Assembly (NCBI RefSeq): GCF_003985155.1
Contig: NZ_ML133686.1
Coordinates: 32,001-96,000, forward strand
Source: Rhizobium vallis
GTDB taxonomy: Bacteria > Pseudomonadota > Alphaproteobacteria > Rhizobiales > Rhizobiaceae
Length of the DNA stretch: 64,000 nucleotides
Reading direction: 5' to 3'
Position 1 is the first letter of the stretch. Each line of letters starts with the position of its first letter. Positions 26,404-34,524 of this stretch are shown piece by piece. Both the position numbers and the translations under genes were made by a program. The notes under the pieces are model-generated. The model saw only the letters and a program-made list of their open reading frames with translations. It did not search any database and was not told where the DNA came from.

Positions 26404-27792
26404 TCAGGCAGCGAGCGCCTGAAGGATACGCACCCAGGAGCGGATGCCCTTGTGGTAGGAGACGAGCTCGTATTTCTCGTTCGGCGAATGGATACGGTCG
26501 TCGCTGAGGCCGAAGCCGACGAGCAGCGATTCCATGCCGAGCATCTTCTGGAAATCCCCGACGATCGGGATCGAGCCGCCCATCCCGATGACGATGGCGG
26601 GTTTCGGCCACTCGTCGGAAAGCGCGGTCTTCGCCCTGGTGAGGACAGGTGAATCATAGGAAAGATGGATTGCCGGCGAGCCGCCATGCGGATGGAACTC
26701 GACCGAGCAGTCGGCCGGAATCTTCGAGCTGACATAGCTGCGGAAGGCCGCGCGGATGGCGGCCGGGTCCTGCGTGCCGACAAGACGGAACGAAACCTTC
26801 GCCGAAGCCTTGGCGGCGATCACCGTCTTGAAGCCTTCGCCGGTATACCCGCCCCAGATGCCGTTGATTTCGGCGGTCGGCCGCGCCCAGGTGAGCTCCA
26901 GCACCGAGCGGCCCTTTTCCCCGGATGGAACGGAAAGGCCGACTTCGCCGAGGAAGCTCTCCGCGGTCTTCCCCAGCGTCTCCCATGACGCCTTGATATT
27001 GTCGGGCGTTTCCTCGACACCGTCGTAGAAGCCGTCGAGCGTGATGCGGCCGGTCTCGTCGTGCAGGCCGGCAAGCGCCTCGACGAGAATATGGATCGGG
27101 TTTGCTGCCGCGCCGCCGAAAAGACCGGAATGCAGGTCTCGGTCGGCAGCCGTCACGACCACCTCCTCGCCGACCAGGCCGCGCAGCGCTGCGGCGATCG
27201 CCGGCGTGTCCCGATCCCACATGCCGGTATCGCAGACGAGCGCATAGTCGGCCTTGAGTTCGGCGGCATTGGCCTCGAGGAAAGGCTTCAGTGACGGCGA
27301 ACCGGATTCCTCCTCGCCTTCGAAGAGGATGGTGATGCGGCAGGGAAGTGCACCGTTGATCTCCTTGTAGGCGCGGCAGGCCTCGACGAAGGTCATCAGC
27401 TGGCCCTTGTCGTCGGACGTGCCACGGCCGGTCAGGATCTTGCGGCCTTCGCCGACATCCTTGATCGCCGGCTCGAACGGATCGTTTTCCCAGAGTTCGA
27501 TCGGATCGACCGGCTGAACGTCGTAATGGCCGTAGAAGAGGACGTGCGGCGCATCGGCCGAAGCACCCGCGTGGTGAGCGACCACCATCGGATGACCGGG
27601 TGTGTCGCGCACCGAGGCCGTAAAGCCGAGCCCTTCTAGATAGGCGACGAGCCATTCCGCAGCCTTTCGGCATTCGGCCTTATAGGCGGGATCTGTGGAA
27701 ATGGACCGGATGCGCAGAAGTTCGAATAGTTTGTCGAGACTCGATGGAAGGTTCTGGTCCGCGCGCGCAAGCACCTGATTGATATCGGTCAT
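26404..27792 (-). CDS. M20 family dipeptidase
   Basis: A 462-residue zinc metallopeptidase of the M20 family (carnosinase / PepV-like dipeptidases). Metal and catalytic motifs: FYGHYDVQP (His, Asp), TGRGTSDDKGQLM (bridging Asp), LFEGEEESGSPSL (catalytic Glu then metal Glu), CDTGMWD and, in the lid-flanking C-terminal part, DRIHSPNEKY. A dimerisation lid lies between. The start at 27792 (MTDINQVLARAD) has AAAAGGAG upstream. It probably acts in the cytoplasm on dipeptides or N-acyl amino acids. Confidence 0.92.
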   Translation of the reverse strand: MTDINQVLARADQNLPSSLDKLFELLRIRSISTDPAYKAECRKAAEWLVAYLEGLGFTASVRDTPGHPMVVAHHAGASADAPHVLFYGHYDVQPVDPIELWENDPFEPAIKDVGEGRKILTGRGTSDDKGQLMTFVEACRAYKEINGALPCRITILFEGEEESGSPSLKPFLEANAAELKADYALVCDTGMWDRDTPAIAAALRGLVGEEVVVTAADRDLHSGLFGGAAANPIHILVEALAGLHDETGRITLDGFYDGVEETPDNIKASWETLGKTAESFLGEVGLSVPSGEKGRSVLELTWARPTAEINGIWGGYTGEGFKTVIAAKASAKVSFRLVGTQDPAAIRAAFRSYVSSKIPADCSVEFHPHGGSPAIHLSYDSPVLTRAKTALSDEWPKPAIVIGMGGSIPIVGDFQKMLGMESLLVGFGLSDDRIHSPNEKYELVSYHKGIRSWVRILQALAA

Positions 27793-28005
27793 TTTCGACT
27801 CCTTTTGAAATTCGGCCGGACGATAGACCAAACCAGAAAGGCAGGCGAGGCGGAAAAACAAAAAATCGGCGGCGCGAAAGAGCAGCGGGGCGCGGATCAA
27901 TATCAGGAAGATTTGTTGGATAATATAGAAGAGAAATCTAATTCAATTTACAGTTATTTAGCACAACCTAAATAGCCTGACCGAATTCAGCTGTGGGAGG
28001 GGCAG

Positions 28006-30381
28006 ATGTTTTCGGTCATTGCATGTATTCGGGACAATCATGACTGGCGGCTGGTAATAGTGGCGGGCGCTGTCTGCCTGATCGGCGCCTTGGCGGCGAT
28101 GCTGCTGCTCTCGCGTACGCAGGAATGCGACGCCGGACGGCGAAAGCTCTGGATCGGCGCTTCCGCCTTCGCCTTCGGCACCGGAGTATGGGCAACGCAT
28201 TTCGTCGCGATGCTCGCCTATGACGGCGGCATGCCGATCAGCTACGGGCTGGGCCTGACCTTGCTTTCCTTTCTCCTGTCGGTCGCGGGCTCCGCAGTGG
28301 CGATCTTGATCGCAGCGCAAAGCGGCGACAGGTTTTCGCATATCTGGGGTGGCGTCCTGATGGCGCTCGGCATCGCCTCCATGCATCTGACCGGCATGCA
28401 GGCGATCGAGACGCAGGCGATAATTCGCTACGATCCCCTCATGACACTGACTGCGGTGCTTGCCGGAGCGCTGCTGTCGAGCGCGGCCTTCTATGCCTTC
28501 TCCCATCTCAAGGGAATGAGACGGCTGTTCGCTTCGTCAATCGTTTTCGTCCTCGCCATCTGCACCCTTCATTTCATCTCGATGGCCAGCATCACGCTCG
28601 TGCCGGATCCCGGCAAGGAGATTCCGGCCACGGTGCTGGACACGAAGGTGCTCGCCGCAATCGTCGTCGTGGCGGCAACGGCCCTGATCCTGATGGCGCT
28701 TGCCGTCGTCTTTGTCGAAAGCCGCCTCACGGACCTGCGAGGACTTGCCAATGCCTCGCAGGAAGGATTGCTGATCCTGCGCGAAGGCCTGGTCATCGAT
28801 GCCAATGAGCGGTTCCAGGGCCTCTCCGGCTGGAAGCTTGCCGATCTCGCCGGCAAGTCGCCTTCGGCTGTCCTCGCGACCGTTCAGGGAACACGGCCCG
28901 GCGAGACGTTGCTGACCAGCAGAAGCGGCAGGGAGATTGCTGTCGAAGTGACGACGAGCAGGATCGTCTATCGCGGGCGCAATTGCGATGTGCTTGCCGT
29001 GCGCGATCTCACCGAACGCAGGCAGGCCCAGGAGATGATCGAGCATCTCGCCCACCACGACGTGCTCACCGATCTGCCGAACAGGTCGCTGTTCGACACC
29101 CGCATCCGTCAGGCGCTGCAGATGGCCGAGCGAAAGAACAGTGAGGTCGCGCTCTTCTATCTCGACCTCGATCGCTTCAAGGCCGTCAACGATATTTTCG
29201 GTCATGCCGAAGGCGACCGCATTCTCGGCAAGGTCGCTTCGATCCTGCGCCGCGTGGCCGATGAAAGCGATACGATTGCCCGCCTCGGCGGCGATGAATT
29301 CGCCATCATCCAGCCCGCCGGACAGCAGCCAGCGGCGGCGCAAAAGCTTGCGGCTGATATCCTCGATGAATTCGCCGCCGAAATGGACACGGCGCGTGAC
29401 CCCACAGCCGTCGGCGTCAGCGTCGGCATCGCACTCTATCCCGCGGATGGGCGTACGGCTGAAGAACTTTGCAACAATGCCGATACAGCACTCTACCGCG
29501 TCAAACACGATGGTCGCGGCAAGGTCTGTTTCTTCGATGCGGAAATGGACGAAGCGGCGCGGAACCGTCGCCAGATCGAAAGCGAACTGCGCCATGCGAT
29601 CATCCGCAACCAGATCCATGTCAGCTATCAGCCGATCCTCGATGCGCGGAGCGGCGAGATCGGCGGCTACGAGGCCTTGATGCGCTGGAACCGGCCAGGC
29701 CACGGCTTGACCGAGCCCGATATCTTCATCCCGATCGCCGAGGAAAGCGGTTCGATCGTCCAACTCGGCGAATGGGTGTTGCGGCAGGCCTGCATGGAGG
29801 CCGTGCGCTGGCCGCTGCCGTTGAGGATCGCCGTCAATCTTTCGCCGGTGCAATTCATGCTGCCGAACCTCTGCGAGCGGATCGAAGCGATCCTCACTGA
29901 GACCGGGCTTGCGCCTAGCCGGCTGGAACTCGAGATCACCGAGGCGGCCCTCATCCGCGATCGCGACCGGGTGATGACGACGCTGCTGCGGCTGCACAGG
30001 ATCGGCGCGCACATCGTCATGGATGACTTCGGCACCGGTTTCTCATCGCTTTCCAACCTGCGGTCATTCCCCTTCGACAAGATCAAGGTCGACCGCAGTT
30101 TCACCGGCGTGCTGGAACATGATGCGGCGGCGCGCTCGATCGTGCGCGCCATCATCGGCCTTGGTCATAGCCTCGGCATGCCCGTCGTGACGGAGGGCGT
30201 GGAAACCGAGACGCAGCGCCGGATCGTCGTCGAGGAAGGCTGCACGCAAGTGCAGGGTCTTTTGCTCGGCAAGCCGGATATCGAGCCGAGCGTCAAGCTC
30301 GCCGCCTGCGAAAACATTCTGTCCGAACAGTTCGAAACCGGCGTGCTGCCGCTGCGACGCGCGCACCATGCCCGCGAGTGA
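28006..30381 (+). CDS. MHYT-GGDEF-EAL cyclic di-GMP enzyme
   Basis: A 791-residue integral membrane regulator. The N-terminus (about 10-245) is an MHYT sensor with seven membrane segments and its repeats (ATHFVAMLAYDGGM, MHLTGMQAI, LHFISMASI), thought to bind copper or gases. A PAS-like stretch follows (about 245-345). The GGDEF domain has an intact active site (IARLGGDEFAII) but the inhibitory RxxD site reads DESD. The EAL domain is intact (GGYEALMRWNRPG; EITEAALIRDR; MDDFGTGFSSLSNLRSFPFD). It could both make and degrade c-di-GMP. It stands alone. Confidence 0.93.
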   Translation: MFSVIACIRDNHDWRLVIVAGAVCLIGALAAMLLLSRTQECDAGRRKLWIGASAFAFGTGVWATHFVAMLAYDGGMPISYGLGLTLLSFLLSVAGSAVAILIAAQSGDRFSHIWGGVLMALGIASMHLTGMQAIETQAIIRYDPLMTLTAVLAGALLSSAAFYAFSHLKGMRRLFASSIVFVLAICTLHFISMASITLVPDPGKEIPATVLDTKVLAAIVVVAATALILMALAVVFVESRLTDLRGLANASQEGLLILREGLVIDANERFQGLSGWKLADLAGKSPSAVLATVQGTRPGETLLTSRSGREIAVEVTTSRIVYRGRNCDVLAVRDLTERRQAQEMIEHLAHHDVLTDLPNRSLFDTRIRQALQMAERKNSEVALFYLDLDRFKAVNDIFGHAEGDRILGKVASILRRVADESDTIARLGGDEFAIIQPAGQQPAAAQKLAADILDEFAAEMDTARDPTAVGVSVGIALYPADGRTAEELCNNADTALYRVKHDGRGKVCFFDAEMDEAARNRRQIESELRHAIIRNQIHVSYQPILDARSGEIGGYEALMRWNRPGHGLTEPDIFIPIAEESGSIVQLGEWVLRQACMEAVRWPLPLRIAVNLSPVQFMLPNLCERIEAILTETGLAPSRLELEITEAALIRDRDRVMTTLLRLHRIGAHIVMDDFGTGFSSLSNLRSFPFDKIKVDRSFTGVLEHDAAARSIVRAIIGLGHSLGMPVVTEGVETETQRRIVVEEGCTQVQGLLLGKPDIEPSVKLAACENILSEQFETGVLPLRRAHHARE

Positions 30382-30383
30382 TC

Positions 30384-30446
30384 TTACAGCGCCGTGCGTC
30401 TTTTCAGACGCGCAAGGGACGCTGTAACACTTTGAATTATGCAGTA
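30384..30446. repeat. Dispersed Rhizobium-type repeat, copy 2, terminator-like
   Basis: TTACAGCG (30384) pairs with CGCTGTAA (30420), enclosing an inner hairpin GCGTCT-TTTC-AGACGC. It continues CACTTTGAATTATGCAGTA, which matches the two flanks of copy 1 at 24913-24984 joined directly, without its core stem. Lying three bases after the cyclic di-GMP gene stop and one base before the convergent marR stop, it may end transcription. Confidence 0.6.
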
Positions 30447-30447
30447 G

Positions 30448-30879
30448 TCAGAGCGCCTTGGCGTTTTCCAGAAGCCGGCGGATATATTCAAGCGTCAGTT
30501 CGCGTTCGAAAACCCGAAAACCCTTGAACAGCGCCAGGTCGGCCTCGCGTGCGGTCTCGATCGCCTCGGCCTCCATGGCGCGGGCCTTCGGTGTCAGGAA
30601 GATCAGTTGCGCTCGTTTGTCCGATGGATGCGGCCGGCGTTCGATCAGCCCGTCGCGGACCATGCGCGAAAGCGTATTGGCCATGGTCGCCTGCTCGATA
30701 TCGACCCGCTCGAGAAGCTGTTTCTGAGTCAGTCCGTCCTCGGCCCAGAGTTCCAGCAGAATGGGGAACTGGCCGGGAGAAAAACCGAGCCCGACCGCGC
30801 GCTGGTGCAGCGAGCGGGCAAAACCCTTCGCCAACTGGCTGGCAAGGTAGGCTCCCGAATCCATGCGGTTAAATCCCAT
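30448..30879 (-). CDS. MarR family transcriptional regulator
   Basis: A 143-residue winged-helix regulator: LARSLHQRAVGLGFSPGQFP-type helix 1-2, then LTQKQLLERVDIEQATMANT (recognition helix) and the beta wing RDGLIERRPHPSDKRAQLIF. MarR proteins commonly repress genes for stress or efflux and respond to phenolic ligands. I use the ATG at 30879, the usual family start; a TTG at 30897 is in frame. Its place beside the hairpin RNA and polA is conserved in rhizobia, as far as I recall. Confidence 0.88.
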   Translation of the reverse strand: MGFNRMDSGAYLASQLAKGFARSLHQRAVGLGFSPGQFPILLELWAEDGLTQKQLLERVDIEQATMANTLSRMVRDGLIERRPHPSDKRAQLIFLTPKARAMEAEAIETAREADLALFKGFRVFERELTLEYIRRLLENAKAL

Positions 30880-30978
30880 GATCGCAAGTTGGCTCAAAAG
30901 CTTGACGGAGACAATGCAGCAAATCGCGCGCGATGCTCCAAAACATGCGGGCTGCCATTTAATTTCCAGTGTCGCGAG

Positions 30979-31126
30979 AAAACAAAGTCGCCATGGCCTG
31001 GAGGTTGGCCATGGCGACCTTAAAATGGGGACAAAGGCCCGGAGAGGGGGATAAGGCCTTTGTCCAAGCCTGACGCGGCGGGGGACAAGCCGGTAATCAG
31101 ACCCGCGGCGCGATCAAGCGCCGGTG
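30979..31126 (-). ncRNA. Small RNA, probable alpha-r7 (Smr7C-like) family
   Basis: Read on the minus strand: GGACAAAGGCC / GGCCTTTGTCC (31065-31029, 11 pairs, loop TTATCCCCCTCTCCG) followed by GTCGCCATGGCC / GGCCATGGCGAC (31018-30987, 12 perfect pairs, loop AACCTCCA) and TTTGTTTT. Loops rich in CCUC could pair with ribosome sites. A CTTGAA at 31161-31156 with ACACAT 17 bases on may be the promoter, giving about 148 bases. I recall that the alpha-r7 RNAs of rhizobia lie between polA and a marR gene, as here. Confidence 0.75.
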
Positions 31127-31352
31127 ACATCGATGTGTGGCTGCGAATGTGGTTTTTCAAGGGAGAAGGCACGTTACAAATCGGTAACAGTTTGGTGAGC
31201 GCCGGAATCTCTGCTGCAAAAATCACGCAGGTGTTCAAAGTTCTGCAGCGTCTGAATAGACGCGCGGGGCTGCAGCGCTCGAACGCCATAATCCTTTGCG
31301 CGCTCCGAACTTTATATGGACCTCGTCCCGTGCCCGCGCTATCCATGCACGC

Positions 31353-34352
31353 ATGAAAAAAGGCGATCACCTCTTCCTAGTCGATGGTTCCGGATTCATC
31401 TTCCGGGCGTTTCATGCATTGCCGCCGCTGACCCGCAAGACAGATGGCCTGCCGATCGGCGCCGTGTCCGGTTTCTGCAACATGCTGTGGAAGCTCTTGA
31501 GGGATGCGCGCAATACGGATGTCGGCGTAACACCGACCCATCTGGCCGTCATCTTCGACTATTCCGCCAAGACATTTCGCAAGGATCTCTATGACGCCTA
31601 CAAGGCGAACCGCTCCGCTCCGCCGGAAGAGCTGATCCCGCAATTCGGCCTTATAAGAGAGGCGACCCGCGCCTTCAATCTGCCCTGCATCGAGACCGAA
31701 GGTTTCGAGGCCGACGACATCATCGCGACCTATGCCCGCCAGGCTGAAGCGACTGGCGCCGATGTCACCATCGTCTCCTCCGACAAGGATCTGATGCAGC
31801 TCGTCACATCAAATGTCCACATGTATGACAGCATGAAGGACAAGCAGATCGGCATTCCCGATGTCATCGAGAAATGGGGCGTGCCGCCAGAAAAGATGAT
31901 CGACCTGCAGGCGATGACCGGCGATTCCGTCGACAACGTTCCCGGCATTCCCGGCATCGGCCCGAAAACCGCCGCCCAACTGCTCGAGGAATACGGCGAT
32001 CTCGATACGCTGCTCGAACGCGCCACCGAGATCAAGCAGGTCAAGCGCCGCGAGACGATCCTCGCCAATATCGACATGGCCAGGCTTTCGCGCGATCTCG
32101 TGAGGCTGCGTCTCGATGTGCCGCTCGATCTCGATCTCGACGCGCTGGTGCTTGAGCCGCAGAACGGCCCGAAGCTGATCGGCTTCCTCAAGACGATGGA
32201 ATTCACGACGCTGACGCGCCGTGTTGCCGAAGCCTGCGATTGCGATGCGAGTGCCATCGAACCGGCGGTCGTCCGCATCGAATGGGGGGAGACTGCTCGC
32301 GGCCCCGATCTCGATGCAGCGCAGCCGGAGCCGGTTGCCGGCGGCATTCCCGACGTTTCTGGCGACGCCGTGCCTGTACCGCCGCGCGCAAAAGCGAAGG
32401 CCGCCGTCGAAGGCGCCTTTGCGGCCGCCGATCTTGCCAAGGCGCGGGCCGAGGCCTTTGCGAGCCTGCCGTTTGATCATTCGGCCTATGTCACGATCCG
32501 CGATCTGGCCACACTCGACCGCTGGATCGCCGATGCGCGCGATACCGGCCTCGTCGCTTTCGATACAGAGACCACATCGCTGGATGCGATGCAGGCCGAG
32601 CTTGTCGGCTTCTCCATGGCGATCGCCGACAATATCGCCGATCCCACCGGCACGAAGATCCGCGCCGCCTATGTGCCGCTTGTCCATAAGAACGGCGTCG
32701 GCGATCTGCTCGGCGGCGGCCTGGCCGACAACCAGATCCCCATGCGCGACGCCCTGCCGCGGCTGAAGGCGTTGCTGGAGGACGAATCGGTTCTCAAGGT
32801 CGCCCAGAACCTGAAATACGATTACCTGCTGATGAAACGCTACGGCGTCGAGACGAAGAGCTTCGACGACACGATGCTGATCTCCTACGTGCTCGACGCC
32901 GGCACCGGCGCGCATGGCATGGATCCGCTCTCGGAAAAATTCCTCGGCCATACACCCATTCCCTACAAGGACGTGGCGGGCAGCGGCAAGGCGAACGTCA
33001 CCTTCGATCTGGTCGATATCGACCGCGCCACCCATTATGCCGCCGAAGATGCCGAGGTGACGCTGCGCCTGTGGCTGGTGCTGAAGCCGCGGCTGGCGGC
33101 AGCTGGGCTGACCAGCGTCTATGAACGGCTGGAGCGGCCGCTATTGCCTGTGTTGGCGCGCATGGAAGCGCGCGGCATTACCGTTGACCGGCAGATCCTG
33201 TCGCGCCTCTCCGGCGAGCTCGCGCAAGGTGCTGCGAGGCTGGAAGACGAGATCTACGCGCTGGCCGGCGAGCGTTTCAATATCGGCTCGCCGAAGCAGC
33301 TCGGCGACATCCTGTTCGGCAAGATGGGCCTTGCCGGTGGCAACAAGACCAAGACCGGGCAATGGTCTACCTCCGCCCAGGTGCTCGAGGATCTGGCTGC
33401 CGCCGGCTTCGAGCTGCCGCGCAAGATCGTTGACTGGCGCCAAGTCACCAAGCTGAAATCCACCTATACCGACGCGCTTCCAGGTTATGTCCACCCGGAG
33501 ACCAAGCGGGTCCACACCTCCTATTCGCTGGCATCGACGACGACGGGGCGTCTCTCGTCCTCCGAGCCGAACCTGCAGAACATTCCGGTGCGCACTGCCG
33601 AAGGCCGCAAAATCCGCACCGCCTTCATCTCGAGACAAGGCCACAAGCTGATCTCGGCGGACTACAGCCAGATCGAACTGCGCGTGCTTGCCCATGTGGC
33701 CGAGATCCCGCAGCTCACCAGAGCCTTCGAGGAAGGCGTCGACATTCACGCCATGACAGCGTCGGAAATGTTCGGCGTGCCTGTCGAAGGCATGCCGAGT
33801 GAAGTGCGGCGCCGCGCCAAGGCGATCAATTTCGGTATCATCTACGGCATCTCGGCCTTCGGGCTTGCCAATCAGCTTTCGATCGAACGATCGGAGGCGA
33901 GCGACTACATCAAGAAATATTTCGAGCGCTTCCCTGGCATTCGCGACTATATGGAAAGCCGCAAGGCGATGGCGCGCGACAAGGGTTATGTCGAGACGAT
34001 CTTCGGGCGGCGAATCAACTATCCGGAAATCCGTTCCTCCAATCCATCCGTGCGCGCCTTCAACGAACGTGCGGCAATCAACGCGCCGATCCAGGGCTCG
34101 GCGGCCGATGTCATCCGCCGGGCGATGATCAAAATGGAGCCGGCGCTCGCCGAAGCCGGCCTTGCCGAGCGCGTCCGCATGCTCTTGCAGGTGCACGACG
34201 AACTCATCTTCGAAGTCGAGGACGAGGATGTCGAAAAGGCGATGCCAATCATCGTCTCGGTCATGGAAAACGCCACCATGCCGGCGCTCGAAATGCGCGT
34301 GCCGCTGAGGGTCGACGCGCGTGCTGCCACCAATTGGGACGAGGCGCACTAG
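31353..34352 (+). CDS. polA: DNA polymerase I
   Basis: A 999-residue Pol I with all three activities in repair and Okazaki fragment processing. The 5'-3' nuclease spans 1-290 (LVDGSGFIFRAFHALPPL, SSDKDLMQL, GIPGIGPKTAAQLLEEYG). The 3'-5' proofreading domain (about 380-600) has intact acidic sites (VAFDTETTSLDAM, NLKYDYLLM, YAAEDAEVTLRL). The polymerase has motif A (ISADYSQIELRVLAHV), motif B (RRRAKAINFGIIYGIS) and motif C (LLQVHDELIFEV). Start at 31353 (MKKGDHLFLVDGSG). Confidence 0.98.
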   Translation: MKKGDHLFLVDGSGFIFRAFHALPPLTRKTDGLPIGAVSGFCNMLWKLLRDARNTDVGVTPTHLAVIFDYSAKTFRKDLYDAYKANRSAPPEELIPQFGLIREATRAFNLPCIETEGFEADDIIATYARQAEATGADVTIVSSDKDLMQLVTSNVHMYDSMKDKQIGIPDVIEKWGVPPEKMIDLQAMTGDSVDNVPGIPGIGPKTAAQLLEEYGDLDTLLERATEIKQVKRRETILANIDMARLSRDLVRLRLDVPLDLDLDALVLEPQNGPKLIGFLKTMEFTTLTRRVAEACDCDASAIEPAVVRIEWGETARGPDLDAAQPEPVAGGIPDVSGDAVPVPPRAKAKAAVEGAFAAADLAKARAEAFASLPFDHSAYVTIRDLATLDRWIADARDTGLVAFDTETTSLDAMQAELVGFSMAIADNIADPTGTKIRAAYVPLVHKNGVGDLLGGGLADNQIPMRDALPRLKALLEDESVLKVAQNLKYDYLLMKRYGVETKSFDDTMLISYVLDAGTGAHGMDPLSEKFLGHTPIPYKDVAGSGKANVTFDLVDIDRATHYAAEDAEVTLRLWLVLKPRLAAAGLTSVYERLERPLLPVLARMEARGITVDRQILSRLSGELAQGAARLEDEIYALAGERFNIGSPKQLGDILFGKMGLAGGNKTKTGQWSTSAQVLEDLAAAGFELPRKIVDWRQVTKLKSTYTDALPGYVHPETKRVHTSYSLASTTTGRLSSSEPNLQNIPVRTAEGRKIRTAFISRQGHKLISADYSQIELRVLAHVAEIPQLTRAFEEGVDIHAMTASEMFGVPVEGMPSEVRRRAKAINFGIIYGISAFGLANQLSIERSEASDYIKKYFERFPGIRDYMESRKAMARDKGYVETIFGRRINYPEIRSSNPSVRAFNERAAINAPIQGSAADVIRRAMIKMEPALAEAGLAERVRMLLQVHDELIFEVEDEDVEKAMPIIVSVMENATMPALEMRVPLRVDARAATNWDEAH

Positions 34353-34428
34353 CCGCGTCCCCTAAAAAGCACAAAGATTTTTCTGCCTCACGCAAATCAT
34401 TGAAATGGCAGCGATTAACCTCTGCGAC

Positions 34429-34475
34429 CCGTATCGGAACGATACGGCAGGAAGGAACTTATTAACCTTCCTTTT
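34429..34475 (+). terminator. Paired hairpins downstream of polA
   Basis: CCGTATCG-GAA-CGATACGG (34429-34447) is followed by AGGAAGG / CCTTCCT (34449-34472) with a ten-base loop and TTTC. The second can act as a weak terminator for polA. Confidence 0.5.
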
Positions 34476-34524
34476 CTATCCCGGTAGGGTCGTAATTAGC
34501 CAAGCATGAGTGAGTAGCGGACGC

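Noticed and set aside
28537..30012. 491-residue open frame antisense to the GGDEF-EAL gene
   Set aside because: A shadow of the true gene; no family pattern.
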